Assembly (NCBI GenBank): GCA_963921935.1
Contig: OY998176.1
Coordinates: 139,698,299-139,762,298 of the forward strand
Direction of reading: 5' to 3'
Length of the DNA: 64,000 bases
From: Galeruca laticollis
Taxonomy: Eukaryota; Arthropoda; Insecta; Coleoptera; Chrysomelidae
Shown: positions 57,049 to 64,000 of the stretch, one piece after another
How the letters are laid out: each line of letters opens with the position of its first letter
Numbering within the stretch: the stretch's first letter is position 1
Position numbers and translations under genes: made by a program
Notes under the pieces: generated by a model
Told to the model about the DNA's origin: nothing
The model's database searches: none
The model's input: the letters and a program-made list of their open reading frames with translations, nothing else

Positions 57049-58978
57049 ATATCTTATTTTATTGTAGTTATTTTTATTTATAATTTATCTATGGTTTTTA
57101 TACTGTTTATGAATTGTTGAATTGGCTAGCTCAGGTTAAATATGATTTGTTTTATTTATTTATTAATTTAACGGAGAACATGAGAAACTTACTCTCGTTG
57201 GGTTCATGATAATTAAAATATATGAAATTTGTATTGACCAAATATTACCTTACCATTGTTTCCTACAAAAATAGTGTGAGTGTTAGCGCGGAACATACCC
57301 ATTCAACCTCTATGATATCACTCCTTTGTCTATCATCAATATATGACATAAATAAAATGCAGAATAGTCAAAATTTAGTATATATAATTATGAATCATCA
57401 AATTGAAAAACATTATCACTATTAAGGAAAAACTTCAGTTAAACAAATTATTATTACAAACTACTATACAAATTGAATATTCTTAGACTTAGAAAATAGT
57501 TATACGTGAAATTTGGCCAAATTAGTTATATATATGTCTGAATTGTTTTAAATGGTACCATATAAATTATATATACACTGACCTGTTTATAACACTTGGA
57601 AGTCTCTTTATGTGCACTCTATTCCTGTTCTCCCCTCCTGGAATGAAGCTGGACTCTCTTCAAATCGTGGAAATAAATTCGCTAGTTTGTATCACAGGTA
57701 AGTCAATATTATTTATTGAATTGTTCTTCTCACTTGACTTAAAATGCTTTGCGATGATCCTAAATGCCTTTAATCAAATACATGAGACTGTCATGTAGGA
57801 ATTTACTTAAAATTTACGCATAGCGTCCCTTCTCAAATTCAATAGTTGATAATTTCCACAAATAATTGTTATTTAGAAATATTTTTCGCCCTAAATGTTT
57901 CTTAGGTTATACTTTATCATTTATATTCAGTTTTTACTTAAATTTCAAACAATTTTTACTTATTTTAGTTAAATTTTTAGAAAGATTTTCTTACATGTCC
58001 ATTTTCCTAAGCATCACACCACACACTCCTTTGTTTTTCAAATCAACAAACTTTTGTTGCTAGTCTTGTTATTTGAAACAAAACACTACTGAGTTGCTAG
58101 ATATTTCATAGTTTTTTTATTGAATGTTTAATAGTTAATTTAATTGTCTTCTTCTTATTCCTATTGTTATTAATTATTTGTGTAAAATTTCAGTATAATT
58201 CATTATACCTATTTGCATGTGAACAATTTCCAAAATATATCTTATATGTATTTACAATGATAGTATCTATCCCACTTCAAATTTTAAATATCAATGAATT
58301 TTCAATCATTACGTTCTTAAAATCTTTCATAATGCCTTTCAATTCATTTCTTATATATAATTTTCCAATTATCGCCTATGAACTTGTCCTATTATTTAAT
58401 ACAATTACATATTTTTAAACATTCCATCCGCTTTTCAAATATTCAATATTTCAAAATTCTAACTTACTTCTGTGGTTGAATATATTTCTATGTTTTAGTT
58501 CTATGCTACATGACGTGACATTGTATGTAGTGACAGTTCAATGATTTCATTTCAACAAATGTGATAACTTGTCTGTATATGAGTATCAAATATCCTGTAA
58601 TAATAATAATTTCATGTTCTTTTCAGATTCATTTTGATATTCTAGATAAAATATACAGATGATCATCTATGCTGCTAATAAAACAATATGAATTTATAAT
58701 TTACCAGCGATGGATTAAAATTTATGACTGATTGTTTACAACTGAAATCTAAGGTAACGATTTTCAATATTATTGATGTATTTATATAGTTATAAAGGAT
58801 AATTGATATCATAGGTGTTTGATTTGGTATGAGATATATTTCTTACTTATAATTATACGTATAAATGATAATTCTATCTGTCTGAAGAAATTAATCTCTA
58901 TTCACCATCTGACAAAGTTCAAATTTCATATATTTGTGTCTCATTCTCTTTAATATTTACTACGATAAGTTCAAAATA

Positions 58979-58980
<2 letters not shown>
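57043..58980. repeat. Diverged tandem unit A (~2 kb)
   Basis: Aligns by eye with 59037-60953 in the same orientation along its length. Landmarks: GGAGAACATGAGAAAC versus GGAGAGCATGAGAACT; the segment around 57600-57700 versus 59570-59650; CATAGCGTCCC in both. Identity perhaps 70-80%. Contains a short open segment ending at a GTAAGT. Confidence 0.7.

Positions 58981-59036
<56 letters not shown>
58979..59036. repeat. (TA)n microsatellite
   Basis: TA tract with one TACATA interruption, between units A and B. Confidence 0.9.
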
Positions 59037-59040
<4 letters not shown>

Positions 59041-60949
59041 TTTACTGGTAAGTTTATATTTTTTATTATAAATTTAAGTATATTGATAGCTAAGCTCAGG
59101 GTAAGTTTTATATTTCATTTATTATTATTAATGGAGAGCATGAGAACTCTATACTCCCGTTGGGTTCCGGATTGAATTAATGAAATATGAAATTTGCACT
59201 TTATAAATATTCCATGAAAATCATCTCCTCTGATAACTGTAAATAAATTGTGTGAAACATATCAATGTGACGCCTATGGTATCAAGCCAATTTCTTTGTT
59301 TAGCACTTGACATGCAAATAAAACACGATGACTCAAAAGTTAGTTACTATAATCACCAGAAGACATAAAATTGAAAAGCATTACAAAATTTGAAAAAAAA
59401 CTTATGTTAAACAAAATTATTACAACCTAAAATTACTTATACTGTGAATATATTCTTTGTTCATATGAAATTATCAATGTGAAAAAATTGGCCAAATTAG
59501 AAATTTCTGTCTGAATTTAAAATGGTTAACCAGATAAATTTTTTAAACACTGACCTGATCACAACACTTCTTGTTCAATCTACTCCTGTATTCTCTTCTG
59601 GCAATGATGCTGGATCCCCATCTACTTGTAGAACTAACTTAATAGTTGGTACAGCATGTAAGTAGTTAAATATTATCGAATAGCTTTGTTAAAAATTACT
59701 TATACTGTTTTAATTGCTAATATCGAAGAGTTTGATGAGTTATTTAACGGTATAATGTGAATAATCTCTTCCAAATTTACATAGCGTCCCCTATCAACGT
59801 TCCATTCGCATGTATTTCTTATAAATTAATAATATTTGACGATATTTTCTTCTCAAAATGTTTACTATTTTATAACTTAACGTTTACAATATGTTTTAAC
59901 TTTAATTTTCAATAATCTCCACTGATTTTTGATAAATTTCATAAAAATTGCTTACATGCGTCCATTCCACTTTGCATCAACTCACCGACTTCTTTTGTTC
60001 CCCAAATCAACAAACTCCTTATTGTTAGCTTTGTTATTCTTTTAACAAAACACTAACAACGCACTAGATACATAACAATATGTCCTATTTAATGTTTGAT
60101 AATCAGTTTAATGTCTTCATCTTATTTGAGTGGTTATTTACTGTTCATTCAAAATTTTAAAATAATTCCTTATACCTATTTACATGTGAAATACTGCTGA
60201 AATATGCCTTATTTTTATAAACAATGATTACATACATCCTACTTCAAATTCAAAATATCAATAAATATACAATCAAAATTGTTTGAAAACCTTTTATAAT
60301 GCCTTCCAATCAAATTATTATTTATCATCCAATAGTTATTTCATATAACCTTGACCTATTATTCCATTCAGTTATCATATTTTTAACATTCCTATTGCTT
60401 TCCAAATAATCAATACTTCCGAAACATAAATAATTCCATGGCTGAATATATTTCTGCTATCGGCATTCCGTGCTAAACTGACATGAAGGTTAATTGACAC
60501 TTCCATTATTTCATTTAGATAAACATGGCAATTTTGTTTGTATATTGTAATCAAATATTCCGTATATTATTATCTAATAATATTTTTGTGTTCTTTTTAG
60601 GTTCAATGCTAGATATTACAGATGCCATATACAATTTATTTATGCTGTTAAACAAGAAAGAGAATTTATAATTTACTAAGGAAATGAATTAAAATTTATG
60701 AATGATATTGTTCACATTCTGGAATTTAAGGTAAATAATTTCAATAATACTTTTGTATTTCTACAATTATACGGAATAAGTGATATTATAGGTGTACTAT
60801 TCAATATGAGATATATATTTCTCACATATTCTCACCAGTAGAAAATATAATTCTCTGTTTGAAGGAAGTAATCCCCACTAGTTATTTGATAAAGTTGCAA
60901 ATTTCCTATATTCTTGTCTTTATTTATTCAATACTTATTACGATAAGTT

Positions 60950-60953
<4 letters not shown>
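59037..60953. repeat. Diverged tandem unit B (~1.9 kb)
   Basis: Paralogue of unit A and nearly identical to the partial unit C at 62825-64000. No recognised protein; an exon-like segment near 59560-59650 precedes GTAAGT. Confidence 0.7.

Positions 60954-61005
<52 letters not shown>
60954..61005. repeat. (TA)n microsatellite
   Basis: About 26 uninterrupted TA units. Confidence 0.9.
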
Positions 61006-61007
<2 letters not shown>

Positions 61008-61154
61008 TTTTTGTATAGTTCTTGGGTATAGTTTTCTTGTGAATAATACGAAAATTTTATGACGACGTTTCGTCCATCATAGTAGGCTTTATCAAAATCT
61101 GTTTTATTTTGTGGAACAGTACCTACGAGTGGAAAGAATTAAAATGAAATTTGG

Positions 61155-61279
61155 TAGCTTACAATGAAGACATTCACAATTACCAATTAAAAATTAAAAG
61201 TCAAAAATTAAGGTTTTCCAGCTCAATTTTTGACTTTTAATTTTTAATTGTTAATTGTGAATGTCTTCATTGTAAGCTA
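61155..61279. repeat. Near-perfect 55-bp inverted repeat with 15-nt loop
   Basis: Arms 61155-61209 and 61225-61279 are reverse complements with one mismatch; loop 61210-61224. Confidence 0.92.
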
Positions 61280-61616
61280 TCTAAAACCAAAATGTGTTCC
61301 TTCAGGAGGGATTTAAGCTAAGTATACATTTCTATGTTCAATTCAAACTCAATTTTATGTTTTTCTTATTGTATTTTATTTCAATGTTGAGGCATTGGTT
61401 TTGATTTTAATAGAAGTTAGAAGTGATTGCTATGTATCCTGTTTTCTTTGATTTCCAATAATCCTACCATACAACCTTGAAAAAGAAAGAAAAAGTCTTT
61501 CGAAAGCGCTCGGTTTCGTATAACGAGAATTTTTAACATAATTTAGGCTGCAATCCCCGTGATATTTTCAATTTCATTTGTTGATAGTTCAGCCGTGACT
61601 ACTTGTTTCTATATGA

Positions 61617-61622
<6 letters not shown>

Positions 61623-61673
<51 letters not shown>
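61623..61673. repeat. (TA)n microsatellite
   Basis: About 25 TA units. Confidence 0.9.
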
Positions 61674-61677
<4 letters not shown>

Positions 61678-62213
61678 GAAAATTCGAGTTTTTTTCTTGG
61701 ACCTTAAAGTTTATATTTTTTTCATTTATATTCCTTGGGCATTTTTGGTCCTGGATTAATTAAAACATTAGATGGTTTTTAAATTTATATTGTATTTCAT
61801 TAACGTTTCGGTCGTTTTTGACCTTCATCGGAATATAAAAACACTAAAAGAGAAATTGGTTCTTAAAATCCTAGTGTATACAATGTAAAACTATGACATA
61901 CCTGTCGATTATATTCCAGCGAGTGCCACATCACATATTAAAATAAGTTAAAATAAAATGAACTTTAACGATACATTTAAAAACATTTTACAAGTAACGG
62001 TGTGTGTACCTCAACCTTCATAGTAGTACTGGTGTCTATGGCTAATGGTATTATTTGAAAATGTTGTTTTTTCCTATACGCATTTATTTCTTTTTAATAA
62101 TAGTTGTTATGGTTTTTGTTGGGTAACCTACATGAAATAGTTGTTTATTTTATTATTCTATTTTATTATATTATTATAAAGCTTGCTTAAATATTTTGTG
62201 TCGGTTTTGTAAT

Positions 62214-62495
62214 TTAGGTTTTTTTATTTCTCTGTATTTCTATAGTTTCATAAATTTCTCTTTTTCTGGTGTGACTTTCACTTTTTAAAATTTTTGTGTT
62301 TTCAAAATCAAAACTATGCTTTTTATCCTGCATATGTGTTGTTAAGGCAGTTTTATTTTTCTTATCGTACTTGTGACCATTTAACCGATTTTTTAAATAT
62401 TGGCTAGTTTGCCCGATATAGACACTGTCGCAGTCCCCGCATGGAATTTGATAAACTATATTGCTCTTCTTTTGATCAGGAATTTTTGACTTCAA
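62214..62495 (-). pseudogene. PLE GIY-YIG endonuclease, cut by a tandem duplication
   Basis: 93-codon minus-strand frame: SNIVYQIPCGDCDSVYIGQT (about 62465-62405), YLKNRLNGHKYDKKNKT, then ALTTHMQDKKHSFDFENT and RKREIYETIEIQRNKK. VYQIPC.DC...YIGQT is the GIY-YIG block with the paired cysteines of PLE endonucleases. The Arg, His and Glu (REIYETIEI) positions fit the active site. The RT that should precede it is absent, because at 62496 the sequence jumps to a copy of 58700 onward. Confidence 0.8.
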
Positions 62496-62780
62496 TTTAC
62501 CAGCGATGGATTAAAATTTATGACTGATTGTTTACAACTGAAATCTAAGGTAACGATTTTCAATATTATTGATGTATTTATATAGTTATAAAGGATAATT
62601 GATATCATAGGTGTTTGATTTGGTATGAGATATATTTCTTACTTATAATTATACGTATAAATGATAATTCTATCTGTCTGAAGAAATTAATCTCTATTCA
62701 CCATCTGACAAAGTTCAAATTTCATATATTTGTGTCTCATTCTCTTTAATATTTACTACGATAAGTTCAAAATAAATATA

Positions 62781-62828
<48 letters not shown>

Positions 62829-64000
62829 TTTACTGGTAAGTTTATATTTTTTATTATAAATTTAAGTATATTGATAGCTAAGCTCAGGGTAAGTTTTATA
62901 TTTCATTTATTATTATTAATGGAGAGCATGAGAACTCTATACTTCCGTTGGGTTCCGGATTGAATTAATGAAATATGAAATTTGCACTTTATAAATATTC
63001 CATGAAAATCATCTCCTCTGATAACTGTAAATAAATTGTGTGAAACATATCAATGTGACGCCTATGGTATCAAGCCAATTTCTTTGTTTAGCACTTGACA
63101 TGCAAATAAAACACGATGACTCAAAAGTTAGTTACTATAATCACCAGAAGACATAAAATTGAAAAGCATTACAAAATTTGAAAAAAAACTTATGTTAAAC
63201 AAAATTATTACAACCTAAAATTACTTATACTGTGAATATATTCTTTGTTCATATGAAATTATCAATGTGAAAAAATTGGCCAAATTAGAAATTTCTGTCT
63301 GAATTTAAAATGGTTAACCAGATAAATTTTTTAAACACTGACCTGATCACAACACTTCTTGTTCAATCTACTCCTGTATTCTCTTCTGGCAATGATGCTG
63401 GATCCCCATCTACTTGTAGAACTAACTTAATAGTTGGTACAGCATGTAAGTTGTTAAATATTATCGAATAGCTTTGTTAAAAATTACTTATACTGTTTTA
63501 ATTGCTAATATCAAAGAGTTTGATGAGTTATTTAACGGTATAATGTGAATAATCTCTTCCAAATTTACATAGCGTCCCCTATCAAGGTTCCATTCGCATG
63601 TATTTCTTATAAATTAATAATATTTGACGATATTTTCTTCTCAAAATGTTTACTATTTTATAACTTAACGTTTACAATATGTTTTAACTTTAATTTTCAA
63701 TAATCTCCACTGATTTTTGATAAATTTCATAAAAATTGCTTACATGCGTCCATTCCACTTTGCATCAACTCACCGACTTCTTTTGTTCCCCAAATCAACA
63801 AACTCCTTATTGTTAGCTTTGTTATTCTTTTAACAAAACACTAACAACGCACTAGATACATAACAATATGTCCTATTTAATGTTTGATAATCAGTTTAAT
63901 GTCTTCATCTTATTTGAGTGGTTATTTACTGTTCATTCAAAATTTTAAAATAATTCCTTATACCTATTTACATGTGAAATACTGCTGAAATATGCCTTAT
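62496..64000. repeat. Tandem copy of 58700-60212
   Basis: Starting at TTTACCAGCGATGG, the sequence repeats 58700 onward to the window end. Only a handful of substitutions are visible (for example TAAGTTGTTAAAT for TAAGTAGTTAAAT), plus a shorter (TA)n tract. It includes the end of unit A and the start of unit C. The duplicated unit is 3796 bp (58700-62495). Confidence 0.92.
62776..62824. repeat. (TA)n microsatellite
   Basis: Length variant of the tract at 58979-59036. Confidence 0.9.

Larger units (their letters stand above)
61006..62213. other. Penelope-associated noncoding DNA with hammerhead-like motifs
   Basis: Between unit B and the GIY-YIG fragment. It contains two minus-strand hammerhead-like motifs (about 61055-61100 and 61798-61842), a palindrome (61155-61279) and a (TA)n tract. 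Probably terminal regions of one or more Penelope-like elements. Confidence 0.45.

Noticed and set aside
60859..61062. Open frame rich in Tyr-Ile repeats
   Set aside because: Translation of the (TA)n microsatellite.
62730..62963. Open frame rich in Tyr-Ile repeats
   Set aside because: Translation of a (TA)n microsatellite in the duplicated unit.
1..64000. Search for tRNA, rRNA, CRISPR arrays and bacterial-type operons
   Set aside because: None seen. The short direct repeats present are minisatellites or transposon repeats without spacer-repeat structure, and gene content is eukaryotic.

Overview
This window looks like repeat-rich intergenic and intronic DNA from an insect nuclear genome. 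The evidence is the strong AT bias, spliceosomal GT-AG introns, many (TA)n tracts, and a dense nested set of eukaryotic transposons typical of arthropods: CR1/Jockey-, RTE- and R1/I-type LINEs, BEL/Pao and Ty3/Gypsy LTR elements, Penelope-like elements (PLEs), piggyBac, Tc1/mariner-IS630 and Merlin/ISXO2 DNA transposons. The exact order (beetle or hemipteran are plausible) cannot be fixed from the sequence. I see no rRNA, tRNA, CRISPR or bacterial-type operon. Almost every coding stretch is a broken transposon gene.

Layout. 1-3340: CR1/Jockey-type LINE on the minus strand (ORF1, endonuclease, reverse transcriptase), broken by several stops and frameshifts. 3605-4620: a Tc1-like transposase fossil and a LINE RNase H tail. 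5293-5880: five copies of a ~114-bp tandem repeat. 7638-7720: a possible host core promoter and first exon. 7868-11205: a nearly complete RTE-type LINE with a perfect 10-bp target-site duplication. 11805-13735: R1/I-like LINE carrying an 11-bp x 18 minisatellite. 13740-16830: two BEL/Pao fragments in non-canonical order. 16830-19000: RTE-like LINE, minus strand. 19352-26579: a BEL/Pao element whose 5' LTR was split by an IS630-like transposon with a multi-exon transposase. 26577-27575: start of a tandem copy of the preceding ~8 kb. 27730-29065: Merlin, LINE and BEL scraps.

30855-31021 (minus) is the one convincing host-gene exon. It encodes the end of TM7 and the cytoplasmic tail of a class B (secretin-family) neuropeptide receptor, most like insect diuretic-hormone/CRF-type receptors. 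The surrounding AT-rich DNA is presumably its introns.

33640-36115: Gypsy pol fragment (minus). 37045-37360: LINE fragment. 40080-41310: 5' part of a piggyBac ending at a TTAA and inserted in a second Gypsy element (41311-43075, plus). 43572-45296: PLE with 414-bp inverted terminal repeats, abutting a second PLE fragment and an RTE-like LINE fragment. 48011-50504: TA-flanked IS630-like transposon with unusually long terminal inverted repeats and one small intron. 50515-56707: a possible second mariner-like element with a decayed transposase. 56998-64000: diverged ~2-kb tandem units separated by (TA)n, plus a very recent 3.8-kb tandem duplication that cuts through a PLE GIY-YIG gene.

I did not find a convincing new biological system. 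The items most worth checking are hammerhead-ribozyme-like motifs at PLE ends, two near-perfect fold-back palindromes (one inside a transposase intron), the long-TIR IS630 element, the class B receptor exon, and the tandem rearrangements.
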